Shown in pieces: positions 1 to 7,629 of a DNA stretch of 64,000 nt (within the stretch, counting starts at the first letter, position 1; every line of letters begins with the position of its first letter). A program made the position numbers and the translations under genes. The DNA comes from Nonomuraea sediminis. Its GTDB lineage: Bacteria > Actinomycetota > Actinomycetes > Streptosporangiales > Streptosporangiaceae. The stretch lies in NCBI RefSeq assembly GCF_018531495.1, contig NZ_JAHDTI010000010.1, positions 547,833-611,832 of the forward strand, in the 5' to 3' direction. The notes beneath the pieces are model-generated. The model was given only the letters and a program-made list of their open reading frames with translations. It searched no databases and had not been told where the DNA came from.

Positions 1-447
1 CTGGTGACGCGGGCCAAGGGGTACGCGCCCGGCGACACCGACCTGGCCTGGGCGCGGATCACGCCGTGGCGCAGCCTGCTCGCGGCGGCCTTCGACCAGC
101 CGGTGGGCAAGGTGAAGAAGGGCACGGTCGCGGGCCCGGCCGGTCACCCGAGCGCGCCGCTGCTCGCGGCCTGGCTGTCGGAGCGCCTCGGGGCGCCGGT
201 CAAGGTGACCGAATCGGGCGGGCCCGGGCTGACGTCGGTGCGGCTGGGGCTGAACGACGGGGAGCTGGCGGTCTCGCGCCACGACGCCCGCCTGGCCAGG
301 CTGGCGCGTCCTGGCCAGCCTGACCGCAACGTGGCGCTGGCCCGCCGCCAGACCTCCGAGCTCCTGTCGGAGGAACTGCGCCGCCTGGACCCCGACGAGA
401 CCTACGAGTCCGCCGTCAAGCGCGTAGCCCGCAGCTATCGGGGTTAG
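1..447 (+). CDS. opcA: OpcA, glucose-6-phosphate dehydrogenase assembly protein (C-terminal part)
   Basis: The open frame enters from the left edge and ends at the TAG at 445-447, so only the last 148 codons are visible and the true start lies outside. The segment with GDTDLAWARITPWRSLLAAA followed by an alpha/beta stretch matches the C-terminal half of OpcA, the actinobacterial/cyanobacterial protein that assists assembly and redox activation of glucose-6-phosphate dehydrogenase. The next gene downstream is 6-phosphogluconolactonase, which is the usual zwf-opcA-pgl order and supports the call. The 256 bases to the next gene hold two copies of a GTACGGC repeat, listed separately. Confidence 0.85.
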   Translation: MVTRAKGYAPGDTDLAWARITPWRSLLAAAFDQPVGKVKKGTVAGPAGHPSAPLLAAWLSERLGAPVKVTESGGPGLTSVRLGLNDGELAVSRHDARLARLARPGQPDRNVALARRQTSELLSEELRRLDPDETYESAVKRVARSYRG

Positions 448-471
448 TCGCCGGTTCTCGGGGCGGCAGCC

Positions 472-505
472 GTACGGCAAGGCCGCCCCACCGCCACCCG
501 CCGCA
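472..505 (+). repeat. GTACGGC-type intergenic element, copy A
   Basis: The stretch begins GTACGGCAAGGCCGCCCCAC and runs into CCGCCACCCGCCG. It closely resembles the reverse complement of 48362-48399, and shorter relatives lie at 23129, 27028 and 33213. It sits in the opcA-pgl gap and has no coding potential of its own. Function unknown. Confidence 0.5.
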
Positions 506-600
506 CGGGGCTTGGCTCCGTCCGGGGAGACGCTCCTGCGGTGATGCGGGGCGGGCCGCCGTCACGACGCCCACCACCCATCTGCCCTGGGACCTACGGC

Positions 601-625
601 CGGTTTGCGGTGGCTTGCCGTACCA
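601..625 (-). repeat. GTACGGC-type intergenic element, copy B
   Basis: On the minus strand this reads GGTACGGCAAGCCACCGCAA, a shortened inverted copy of the element at 472-505. The two copies flank the middle of the opcA-pgl gap in opposite orientation. Confidence 0.45.
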
Positions 626-703
626 GGGCGAAGCTTGTCGTAAAAGATCATTAAGAGAAGTCGAGAAACGCACCTCGGGGGTGGAAGAGTGGAGGACGTG
701 AGC

Positions 704-1471
704 GTGGCAAGTGTGGTTGTGCATCGGGATGCCGACGTGCTGGCCAAGGCGGTCGCGGCGCGGATCATCACGCGCCTGGTGGATGTGCAGGCGGCCAGAG
801 GCAGCGCGTCGCTGGTGCTGACCGGCGGGACGGTCGGCACGGCCACGCTGGCGGCGATCGCCGAGACGCCCGCGCGGGACGCCGTCGACTGGGAGCGGCT
901 GGACATCTGGTGGGGCGACGAGCGTTTCGTCCCGACCGGCGATCCGGAGCGCAACGAGACAGGCGCGCGGGCGGCGCTGCTCGACCACGTGGACGTCGAC
1001 CCCGAGCGGGTGCACGTGATGCTGGGCCCCGACTCGGGGCTGACGGCCGAGGAGTCGGCCGACGCGTACGCGGTCGAGCTGAGCAAGGCGGCGCGGCCCG
1101 AGGATCACGGGCCGGTGCCGCGCTTCGACATCATGCTGCTCGGCATGGGTCCCGACGCGCACGTGGCCTCGCTGTTCCCCGGGATGCCCGCGCTGTACGA
1201 CACGCGCTCGGTGGTGGCCGTGCACGGCTCGCCCAAGCCGCCGCCCACCCGGATCTCGCTCACGCTGCCGGCCATCCAGGCCTCGCGCGAGGTGTGGGTG
1301 GTGGCCGCCGGCGAGGAGAAGTCGGGCGCGGTCCGGCTGGCCCTGTCGGACTCGGGGCCGGTCCAGGTGCCCGCGGCCGGGGCCCGGGGGCGCAGCGGCA
1401 CCCTGTTCCTGCTGGACAGGGCGGCCGCCAGTAAGATCCCTCCGGGCCTCGGCCGCATCGCCTCCCCCTGA
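704..1471 (+). CDS. pgl: 6-phosphogluconolactonase
   Basis: Cytosolic enzyme that hydrolyses 6-phosphogluconolactone to 6-phosphogluconate in the oxidative pentose phosphate pathway. Visible family motifs are LTGGTVGT near residue 43, WWGDERFVP with a following NE pair near residue 75, and LLGMGPDAHVASLFPG near residue 145. The 255-residue length is normal for the family. The GTG at 704 is chosen because GGAGG at 691-695 lies 8 bases upstream; an in-frame GTG at 689 is possible but has a poorer ribosome site. It follows opcA, with which it acts in the same pathway. Confidence 0.9.
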   Translation: MASVVVHRDADVLAKAVAARIITRLVDVQAARGSASLVLTGGTVGTATLAAIAETPARDAVDWERLDIWWGDERFVPTGDPERNETGARAALLDHVDVDPERVHVMLGPDSGLTAEESADAYAVELSKAARPEDHGPVPRFDIMLLGMGPDAHVASLFPGMPALYDTRSVVAVHGSPKPPPTRISLTLPAIQASREVWVVAAGEEKSGAVRLALSDSGPVQVPAAGARGRSGTLFLLDRAAASKIPPGLGRIASP

Positions 1472-1474
1472 GGG

Positions 1475-1723
1475 TCAGCGGACGGGGTGGATGTACCAGG
1501 CCCCGTAGCTGCCGACGCACTCGAAGTCGGACCACTCGCCGTTCTCGATGCCCCTGTTGCCGGCGCTCAGGCACCCCGACTCGTACTCGTACGGGCCGAG
1601 CGAGGTGCCGAACGCGGCCGCGGGGGCGATCGGCGCGGGCGGAGCGGCGGAGGCCGATGCGGCCGTCGTCCCGGCCGCCAGGAAAGCGCCGATGATCAGT
1701 GCGCCCAGTGTGATGCGTCTCAT
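1475..1723 (-). CDS. Small secreted protein of unknown function
   Basis: An 82-residue protein with an N-terminal MRRITLGALIIGAFLAAG signal peptide and an Ala-rich cleavage region (ASASAAPPAP), so it is probably exported by Sec. The mature part is only about 55 residues with two cysteines (in ESGCLSAG and FECVGS) that could form one disulfide. The ATG at 1723 has GGGAGG 8 bases upstream; a longer frame to 1780 lacks a signal-peptide-like start. It ends 3 bases after the convergent pgl stop. I do not recognise a family. Confidence 0.65.
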   Translation of the reverse strand: MRRITLGALIIGAFLAAGTTAASASAAPPAPIAPAAAFGTSLGPYEYESGCLSAGNRGIENGEWSDFECVGSYGAWYIHPVR

Positions 1724-1787
1724 GGTGAAATCCCTCCCGTTCGTGTTGTCACGATCGAGTGTTCTTTCACGCCGTCTCACAGGCGTT

Positions 1788-2804
1788 TCACGCGCGTGTC
1801 AGGGCGTCGATCTCGTCGAGCAGCGCTTCCTTGCGATCCTTGGGCAGGTAGGACGCGGTGACGCCGTTGCGCGCGAGCTGCGCGAGCTCGGTCTTGCCGA
1901 AGCCGAAGACCTCGGCCGCCACCCGGTACTCGCCCGCCAGCGTGGTGCCGAACATGGGCGGGTCGTCGCTGTTGAGCGTGACGAACAGCCCCTCCTCCAG
2001 CATGCGCGGCAGCGGGTGGTCGCCGATGTCCGCCAGCTGGCCGGTGCGGACGTTGGAGGTCGGGCAGACGTCCAGCGGGATCTGGGTCTCGCGCAGGTGC
2101 GCCACCAGCCGCGGGTCGTCCAGGCAGCTGATGCCGTGGCCGATGCGCTCGGCGCCGTAGCCGTCGATGACCTCCCAGATCGTCTCGGGCCCCGACATCT
2201 CCCCGCCGTGCGGGACGCTGTGCAGGCCGGCCGCGCGGGCGGCGGAGAACGCGTCGCGGTAGGCGTCCCGGTACTTGGGCCGCTCCTGCTCGATCCCGCC
2301 GATGCCGAAACCTACCAATGCGGCGGGAGGTTCCTGCAGGGCGTGCTCGACGGTGATGCGGGCGGACTCCTCGCCGTACTCGCCGGGGATGTCGAAGATG
2401 TAGGCCACCTCGACGCCGTACTGTTCGCGCGCCTGGGCGGCGGCCAGGTCGAGCGCCTCGGTGACGGCGCGCATCGGCAGCCCGACCATGTGGTGCGCGT
2501 AGGGCGTGACCTGGATCTCGAAGTAGCGCCCGCCCTGCGGGGCCAGGTCGCGGGCCAGCCCGGTGATCAGCGTGGCCACGTCCTCCGGCTCGCGGACCAG
2601 TGAGTTGACGGCCCGGTAGACGCGGGCGAAGTGGGGGAAGTCGACGAAGGTGTAGAAGTCGCGCAGTTCCTCCTCGGTGGTGGGAACGCCGTTGCCCGGG
2701 TGGCGGCGGGCGAGTTCGAGCACGGTCGGCAGCGAGGCCGAGCCCACCAGGTGCACGTGGAGTTCGACCTTGGGCAGGGCGTCGATGAAGGCGTCGATGG
2801 TCAT
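1788..2804 (-). CDS. Adenosine deaminase family protein
   Basis: A 338-residue TIM-barrel metal-dependent deaminase. The zinc site is visible as LHVHLVG near residue 16 (family LHxHLxG), the catalytic HGGE (PHGGEMSGP) near residue 197, GHG in ERIGHGISC, and SDDPPMFG near residue 278. It would deaminate adenosine or a related 6-amino purine in the cytosol. Some actinobacterial members of this branch are known to act on 6-aminodeoxyfutalosine in menaquinone synthesis; the sequence alone does not decide, and no other menaquinone gene is near. The start is divergent from the methyltransferase at 2869. Confidence 0.85.
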   Translation of the reverse strand: MTIDAFIDALPKVELHVHLVGSASLPTVLELARRHPGNGVPTTEEELRDFYTFVDFPHFARVYRAVNSLVREPEDVATLITGLARDLAPQGGRYFEIQVTPYAHHMVGLPMRAVTEALDLAAAQAREQYGVEVAYIFDIPGEYGEESARITVEHALQEPPAALVGFGIGGIEQERPKYRDAYRDAFSAARAAGLHSVPHGGEMSGPETIWEVIDGYGAERIGHGISCLDDPRLVAHLRETQIPLDVCPTSNVRTGQLADIGDHPLPRMLEEGLFVTLNSDDPPMFGTTLAGEYRVAAEVFGFGKTELAQLARNGVTASYLPKDRKEALLDEIDALTRA

Positions 2805-2868
2805 GCCGCCGACCTTAAGCGGCTCAATCGGTGTGATCCTAGGCTTTTGGCCCGAATCTCACAGCAAG

Positions 2869-3606
2869 ATGTCAGCTTTCCGCCGCTATGGTGATCGGGT
2901 GGATGCCGATGCCTACGAGCGCGGGTTCGCCCGCCTCACCGCGCACACCGTCGACCCGCTGCTCAACCTGGTACGGAAGAGCCGCGCGATCAGGCTGCTC
3001 GACGTGGGCTGCGGCACCGGCGTCGTCACCGGCGCGGCCATCGCGCTCGACGCCGAGGTGACGGCCGTCGACAGCGACCTCGACATGCTGGAGCTGACCG
3101 CCCGCCGCCATCCCTACGCGACCGTACGGCTGGCCGCCCTGCCGGAACTGCCCTTCCCGGACGAGACGTTCGACGCCGCCGCGGGAAACTTCGTGATCAA
3201 CCACGTCGAGGACGTGCCCCGGGCCGTGGACGAGCTCCACCGCGTCCTGCGCCCCGGCGGCACGCTCGCGCTGAGCTGGTGGAACCGTCAGGAGATGACG
3301 GCCACGTCGGTCATCGCCGAGGCCGCCGGGATCACCGTCCCGCCGCCGGTCCCCGACGTGGCGGCGGCGATGCGGGAGGCGGGTTTCGGCGGCGTGGCGG
3401 TGGACACGATGCGCTGGCACCACCGGGTCGGTCTGGACGCGTGGTGGACCGACGTGCTGGCGGCGGGCGGCCCCCGGTTCGGGATGATCGCCGAGCTGCC
3501 GCCGGAGGAGATCGAGCGGATCAGGCAGGAGTACCTCAGGCTGGCCGAGCCCTACGCGGCCGGCGGGTTCCCCGTGTGCGCCCTGCTAGCCCACGGCACC
3601 CGCTGA
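2869..3606 (+). CDS. Class I SAM-dependent methyltransferase
   Basis: A 245-residue protein with the SAM-binding motif LLDVGCGTGVVTGAA near residue 44, an acidic end to the second strand (VTAVDSDLDML), and the post-motif ELHRVLRPGGTLALSWWN, which places it in the Methyltransf_11 group. The substrate cannot be told. The ATG at 2869 has no strong ribosome site; GTG 2899 is an alternative start. The end overlaps the tail of the convergent TetR gene by 21 bases, so the two transcripts overlap. Confidence 0.75.
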   Translation: MSAFRRYGDRVDADAYERGFARLTAHTVDPLLNLVRKSRAIRLLDVGCGTGVVTGAAIALDAEVTAVDSDLDMLELTARRHPYATVRLAALPELPFPDETFDAAAGNFVINHVEDVPRAVDELHRVLRPGGTLALSWWNRQEMTATSVIAEAAGITVPPPVPDVAAAMREAGFGGVAVDTMRWHHRVGLDAWWTDVLAAGGPRFGMIAELPPEEIERIRQEYLRLAEPYAAGGFPVCALLAHGTR

Positions 3607-4170
3607 CCAGGCGCGCACCAGCGGCAGCAGGTAGGCGTCGATCGACTCGCCGACGAACGCGTCGTCGTAGACCGGTCCCGTGAAGATCGTCTGATGCCAC
3701 ACCAGCGCCTCGGCGAGCGTGAACACCCGCACGGGATCGACCGGCCCGTCCAGCTCGCCGCGCTTCCTGGCTCGCTCCAGCGTCTCTCCCACACCGCTCA
3801 GGTCCCTGGTGGGCATGTGCGCGCGCAGCGTGCGGGCCAGTTCCTGGTGCGAGACCAGCGTGGAGGACAGGCCGATGATCAGCGTGTGCTTGCGCTCGAC
3901 CGCGCCGCACAGCCCGAGGAAGAGCGCGACCAGGTCACCCCTGAGCGACCCGGTGTCGGTGCCGGTGGGCACCTCCATGTCGAAGCGGCCGCAGATCACG
4001 TCCACGACCAGCTCGGGCTTGCCCGCCCAGCGCCGGTAGATGGTCGCCTTGCTGGCCTTGGCCCGCTTGGCGATCTGGTCGACCGTCATCCGGTCGTAAC
4101 CCACCTCCGAGAGCAGCCCCATCGTGGCGTCGAGGATGGCCTTCTCCCGGTCGGGGTCGAGTGGAGCCAC
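3586..4170 (-). CDS. TetR family transcriptional regulator
   Basis: A 194-residue repressor-type protein with an N-terminal helix-turn-helix, reading MTVDQIAKRAKASKATIYRR around residues 26-46, and a helical C-terminal ligand domain. The start GTG at 4170 is preceded by AAGGAC 6 bases upstream; GTG 4176 is an alternative. It begins 11 bases after the stop of the SDR gene, so both are surely cotranscribed. Two near-identical palindromes in front of that gene (5061-5116) are the obvious operators, which implies autoregulation and ligand-induced expression of the reductase. Confidence 0.88.
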   Translation of the reverse strand: MAPLDPDREKAILDATMGLLSEVGYDRMTVDQIAKRAKASKATIYRRWAGKPELVVDVICGRFDMEVPTGTDTGSLRGDLVALFLGLCGAVERKHTLIIGLSSTLVSHQELARTLRAHMPTRDLSGVGETLERARKRGELDGPVDPVRVFTLAEALVWHQTIFTGPVYDDAFVGESIDAYLLPLVRAWSAGAVG

Positions 4171-4181
4171 GTGCACGTCCT

Positions 4182-5051
4182 TCAGCTGTAGGCGATCTCC
4201 TCGAATCGTACGCCGGTCAGCTCGCTGGATACCTCCCACAGCCGCGCGGCGAGCTCGCCGGACCTGGCCGTCTTCGACGGGGTCAGGAGCTTGGTCTTGG
4301 GCCCGACGAACTCGCCGCCGCGGATCTCCGGCGACGTGGCGGCGTACAGCGAGGGCACCGCCCCGGCCGCGGGCGACCGCATGATCAGCGCCATCAGCGG
4401 CTTCAGCGGGCCGACCTTGACGATGTTGGTGGCGGTCATGCCCGGGTGGCTGGCCGCGCTGAGCAGGTCGGCGCCCGCCTTCTCGGCCCGGCGCTGCAGT
4501 TCGAGGGTGAAGAGCAGGTTGGCCAGCTTGGAGCGGCCGTAGGCGCTCATCCGGCCGTAGCCGCGCTCGAGCGCCAGGTCGTCGAAGTCGATCCTCCCGC
4601 CGGCGTGGGCGTCGCTGGAGACCGTCACCACCCTGGCCTGCCCAGCCCTCAGCAGCAGCGGGAGCAGCAGTCCCGTGAGGGCGAAATGCCCCAGGTGGTT
4701 GGTGCCGAACTGCAGCTCGAAGCCGTCCTTGGTGAGCCTGCGCGGGATCAGCCCGATGCCCGCGTTGTTGACCAGCAGGTCCACCCGGTCGACGGTGCTC
4801 GCGAACTCCCTGACCGAGGCCAGGTCCGCCAGGTCGAGCCGCCCGTAGGTGACCTTGGCATCGGGCACCTCCTGCCTGATCGCGGCCAGCGTCGCCTCCC
4901 CCTTGACCGCGTCGCGGGCGGTGACCACGACCTCGGCGCCGTGCCTGGCCAGCTCGAGCGCCGTGGGCAGGCCGATGCCGCTGTTGGCACCGGTGACGAC
5001 GGCCTTCCTGCCGGTGAGGTCGGGCATGCCCGAGGGGCTCCACGTTCTCAT
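4182..5051 (-). CDS. Short-chain dehydrogenase/reductase
   Basis: A 289-residue Rossmann oxidoreductase. The cofactor motif TGANSGIG is at residues 20-27, NNAG follows near residue 90, and the catalytic S and YxxxK appear as VSSDAH and YGRSK. The pattern with GTNHLGHFALTG is typical of the retinol dehydrogenase/WWOX-like SDR branch that uses NADP(H). The ATG at 5051 has GGAG 5 bases upstream. It is the first gene of a two-gene operon with the TetR regulator and starts 10 bases from the first operator palindrome. The substrate is unknown and may be the TetR ligand or a relative of it. Confidence 0.87.
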   Translation of the reverse strand: MRTWSPSGMPDLTGRKAVVTGANSGIGLPTALELARHGAEVVVTARDAVKGEATLAAIRQEVPDAKVTYGRLDLADLASVREFASTVDRVDLLVNNAGIGLIPRRLTKDGFELQFGTNHLGHFALTGLLLPLLLRAGQARVVTVSSDAHAGGRIDFDDLALERGYGRMSAYGRSKLANLLFTLELQRRAEKAGADLLSAASHPGMTATNIVKVGPLKPLMALIMRSPAAGAVPSLYAATSPEIRGGEFVGPKTKLLTPSKTARSGELAARLWEVSSELTGVRFEEIAYS

Positions 5052-5060
5052 CGCCACTCC

Positions 5061-5116
5061 TATGGTGTACGAAACCGTTTCGTACACCATAGCTGTACGA
5101 AACGGTTTCGTACAGC
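5061..5116. promoter_or_regulatory. Double palindromic operator, probably for the TetR regulator
   Basis: Two inverted repeats share the core GTACGAAAC-N-GTTTCGTAC. The first spans 5061-5091 with perfect 15-base arms around position 5076; the second spans 5092-5116 with 12-base arms around 5104. The centres are 28 bp apart. They lie directly upstream of the SDR-TetR operon and downstream of the gene ending at 5123. This size and symmetry are what TetR dimers bind; the assignment to this TetR is by position. Confidence 0.85.
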
Positions 5117-5122
5117 GCTCCC

Positions 5123-5869
5123 TTAGCGCGCCTTCTCCAGGCGCTGGCGGGCGTGGCGTTCCTCGCGGCGGGTGACCTCCAGGCGCTGGTCGGCGTCGGT
5201 CAGCTTCTTTCGGGCCTTGGCCAGCTTGCGCTCCAGGCTCGCGACCTTCTCCGCCCGCGCCTCGCGCTCCTGTACGGCCAGCGCCAGCGCGTCCCGCCAC
5301 TCCTGGTAGGCGGATTCCGCCTCCTCCAGCTCGTGTGCACGCCTGGCAGCCTCCTCGGCCTTGGCCGCCTCGTCCTCCTCCTTCGGCTTGCGCTGGGGGC
5401 GTTTCCTGGGGGTGGGGGCGGGGGCGAAGCCGCTGTAGCTCAGCGGCTTGACCAGGCGGCCCTGCCGTACCTGGTCGGCGGCGTCGGCGTCGACCACGGC
5501 CGCCTCCAGCGTCTGCTCCACCTCGGCCGCGGCCGCGGCCGAGAGGCCGGGCCTGAGCGACCTGGCCAGCCTGCCGCTCACCTCGCCGCGGCGCCTGGTC
5601 AGCTCGGCCAGCGCATCGGCGTCCTGCGCCTGCCAGGCCGAGCGCAGCTCCTCCCCCAGCCGCAGCAACTCGGTGAGCTCGCCGGCATGCCGCCTGGAGG
5701 CCTGGTTGACCGCCCACGCCGACACGGTGGGTTTGCGCAGCGCCGCTATGTCGCGCGCCAGCCGTACCTCTCCCGCGTCCTTGGCCGCGCGGGCCTCGGC
5801 CTCGCGTGCGGCGGTGAACTCGCCCGGCGGCAGCGCGTAGAGGCGGTCGGCCACCTCGTCAAGATCCAC
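5123..5869 (-). CDS. Uncharacterised actinobacterial coiled-coil protein
   Basis: A 248-residue protein I cannot name. The N-terminal part (DEVADRLYALPPGEFTAARE, later RKPTVSAWAVNQ) resembles a protein widespread in streptomycetes and relatives. The last 110 residues are a long, charged Arg/Glu/Lys/Ala helix region expected to form a coiled coil. No signal peptide or membrane segment is seen. I place the start at GTG 5869 because relatives begin at this point; GTG 5908 gives 13 more residues and neither has a clear ribosome site. It lies upstream of, and in the same direction as, the SDR-TetR operon but the operators separate them. Confidence 0.6.
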   Translation of the reverse strand: MDLDEVADRLYALPPGEFTAAREAEARAAKDAGEVRLARDIAALRKPTVSAWAVNQASRRHAGELTELLRLGEELRSAWQAQDADALAELTRRRGEVSGRLARSLRPGLSAAAAAEVEQTLEAAVVDADAADQVRQGRLVKPLSYSGFAPAPTPRKRPQRKPKEEDEAAKAEEAARRAHELEEAESAYQEWRDALALAVQEREARAEKVASLERKLAKARKKLTDADQRLEVTRREERHARQRLEKAR

Positions 5870-5968
5870 ACTGGTCAAATACCCCGCGGGGGCGACTTTG
5901 TAGCGCACCGGGGCTTGGCGGGGCGGGGGAAGCTACTGTGGAAGGAGTCCCTCGAACGGAGGCCCCCG

Positions 5969-6547
5969 TTGTTCGAGCGCTTCACCGACCGTGCGCGCAG
6001 GGTCGTCGTCCTGGCCCAGGAAGAGGCGCGGACGCTGGACCACAACTACATCGGCACCGAGCACATCCTGCTCGGCCTGATCAGCGAGCGCGAGGGCGTG
6101 GCCGGGCTCGCGCTCGAGGAGAGCGGCGTCGAGAAGGACGCCGTGCGCGCCTTCATCGAGCAGGAGGTGGGCCGGGGCTCCGAGCAACCCGCCGGGCACA
6201 TCCCGTTCACGCCGCGTGCCAAGAAGGTCCTGGAGCTGTCGCTGCGCGAGGCGCTGCAGCTGCGCCACAACTACATCGGCACCGAGCACATCCTGCTCGG
6301 CCTGCTGCGCGAGGGCAAAGGACTGGCCTGCCAGGCCCTGGTGCACCTGAACCTGTCGCTGGAGGAGCTGCGGCAGCTGGTCATCGACCGGGTGGGCGCG
6401 GTGCCGCGCGAGCGGCCGAGCCCGGAGATGCTCTTCACCGGCACCTCGGCGCTGGCCGAGCGGCTGTCCAGGATCGAGGAGAGCCTGGCCCGCATCGAAC
6501 GCCATCTCGGCATCGGCGGCCGGGACGACGAGGCGGCCTCAGGCTGA
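5969..6547 (+). CDS. Clp N-domain (double ClpN) protein without ATPase
   Basis: A 192-residue protein made of two Clp amino-terminal repeats, each carrying NYIGTEHILLGL (residues 26-37 and 101-112), plus a short helical tail. In ClpC/ClpA this domain binds adaptors and substrates; here no AAA+ module follows, so it is not an unfoldase. Stand-alone ClpN proteins may act as adaptors or decoys for ClpC, which is inference. The TTG start at 5969 is supported by GGAGG 6 bases upstream. The gene ends 9 bases inside the convergent ACT-GNAT gene. The two repeats share a 40-base exact DNA match. Confidence 0.85.
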   Translation: MFERFTDRARRVVVLAQEEARTLDHNYIGTEHILLGLISEREGVAGLALEESGVEKDAVRAFIEQEVGRGSEQPAGHIPFTPRAKKVLELSLREALQLRHNYIGTEHILLGLLREGKGLACQALVHLNLSLEELRQLVIDRVGAVPRERPSPEMLFTGTSALAERLSRIEESLARIERHLGIGGRDDEAASG

Positions 6548-7573
6548 CACCAGGGCGCCCACCGGCAGCCGGGCCTCCACCACGCCCGGGTCCTCGGTGT
6601 AGCCGAGGGTGGCGCCCAGTGAGATGAGCAGCCTGCGCATCCGCACGTTGTCGGACAGCATGGTGGCCCGGACCTCGGCGTACCCGAGGTCGCGCGCCTC
6701 CACCACGAGCATCCTGGCCAGTGCCTTGCCCAGACCGCGCCCCTGCCAGCGGTCCTCGACCAGGAAGGCCATCTCGGCGATGCCGGGGTCGGGGGTGAAC
6801 ATCAGGTTGGCCATCGCCACCGCCTGACCGTCGTGCCCGGCCACCAGCGAGTGCCCGCGGCCGCGGTCGCACAGCCTCTCGAACATCCTCGGCGGCAGCA
6901 CGGGCATCGAGGTGAAGTAGCGGAAGCGGCGCGACTCCGGCGAGCAGCGCTCGTGCAGGTCGCGCACGGCCTCGCGGTAGATCGTGGTGAGCGGCTTGAT
7001 CGTCAGCTCGGCGCCGTCGGCGAGCCTGACCGTCCGCTCGGCGCCGGCGTGCTCCGCGGGCGGCTGGGCCAGCCGTACGAACGAGGCCGCGCGGGCGGCC
7101 TCCGTCAGCGTGAACGGCAGGCCCGCACGGCGCAGCCGCACCGCGCGGCGCGCGGCGACGGGCACGACGAGCTGGGTGGGATCAGGCAGTTCGCTCACTT
7201 GTTCACCATAGAGCCAGCGGGCATCATCCGCGCGCAGCAGCTCCGCCAGCAACTCCGGCAGCCGCCACGGCATCGCGCGCAGCCGGGAGGCCAGCAGCAG
7301 CGCCCTGGTGGGCTCGTCGGTCAGCTCGTGCGCGCTGGCGGGGACCACCTGCACCCGCCGGCCGCCCGCCTCCTCCAGCGCCTCGCGCACGCTGTCGGCC
7401 GAGGCCGGGATGTCGGCGACGAACTCGTCTACGGTGCCGTCGGCGTCAGGATGGACGCTCAGTCCGAGAATGTTGCCGCCCTTTTCGGCCAGCGCCGCGG
7501 CCAGCGAAGCCAGCCGCCCGGGCCGCTCGTCCACCGTGGTGCGGATGCGCAAGAATCCCATGCGATCCAGCAT
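6539..7573 (-). CDS. ACT domain-GNAT acetyltransferase fusion
   Basis: A 344-residue cytosolic protein. Residues about 6-75 form an ACT-like ligand-binding domain (FLRIRTTVDERPGRLASLAA, then GGNILGLSV). After a linker, residues about 185-340 are a GNAT acetyltransferase with the acetyl-CoA loop in EDRWQGRGLGKALARMLV. ACT domains usually sense amino acids, so an amino-acid-controlled acetylation of a protein or metabolite is likely; the substrate is not visible. The start used is 7573; Met5 at 7561 is an alternative. It diverges from the amidohydrolase. Confidence 0.82.
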   Translation of the reverse strand: MLDRMGFLRIRTTVDERPGRLASLAAALAEKGGNILGLSVHPDADGTVDEFVADIPASADSVREALEEAGGRRVQVVPASAHELTDEPTRALLLASRLRAMPWRLPELLAELLRADDARWLYGEQVSELPDPTQLVVPVAARRAVRLRRAGLPFTLTEAARAASFVRLAQPPAEHAGAERTVRLADGAELTIKPLTTIYREAVRDLHERCSPESRRFRYFTSMPVLPPRMFERLCDRGRGHSLVAGHDGQAVAMANLMFTPDPGIAEMAFLVEDRWQGRGLGKALARMLVVEARDLGYAEVRATMLSDNVRMRRLLISLGATLGYTEDPGVVEARLPVGALVSA

Positions 7574-7629
7574 GCGGGGAGTCTGTTACACCTCCGCTAA
7601 CCTCGTGTTTCATCGCGAAGAGGAGTTTC

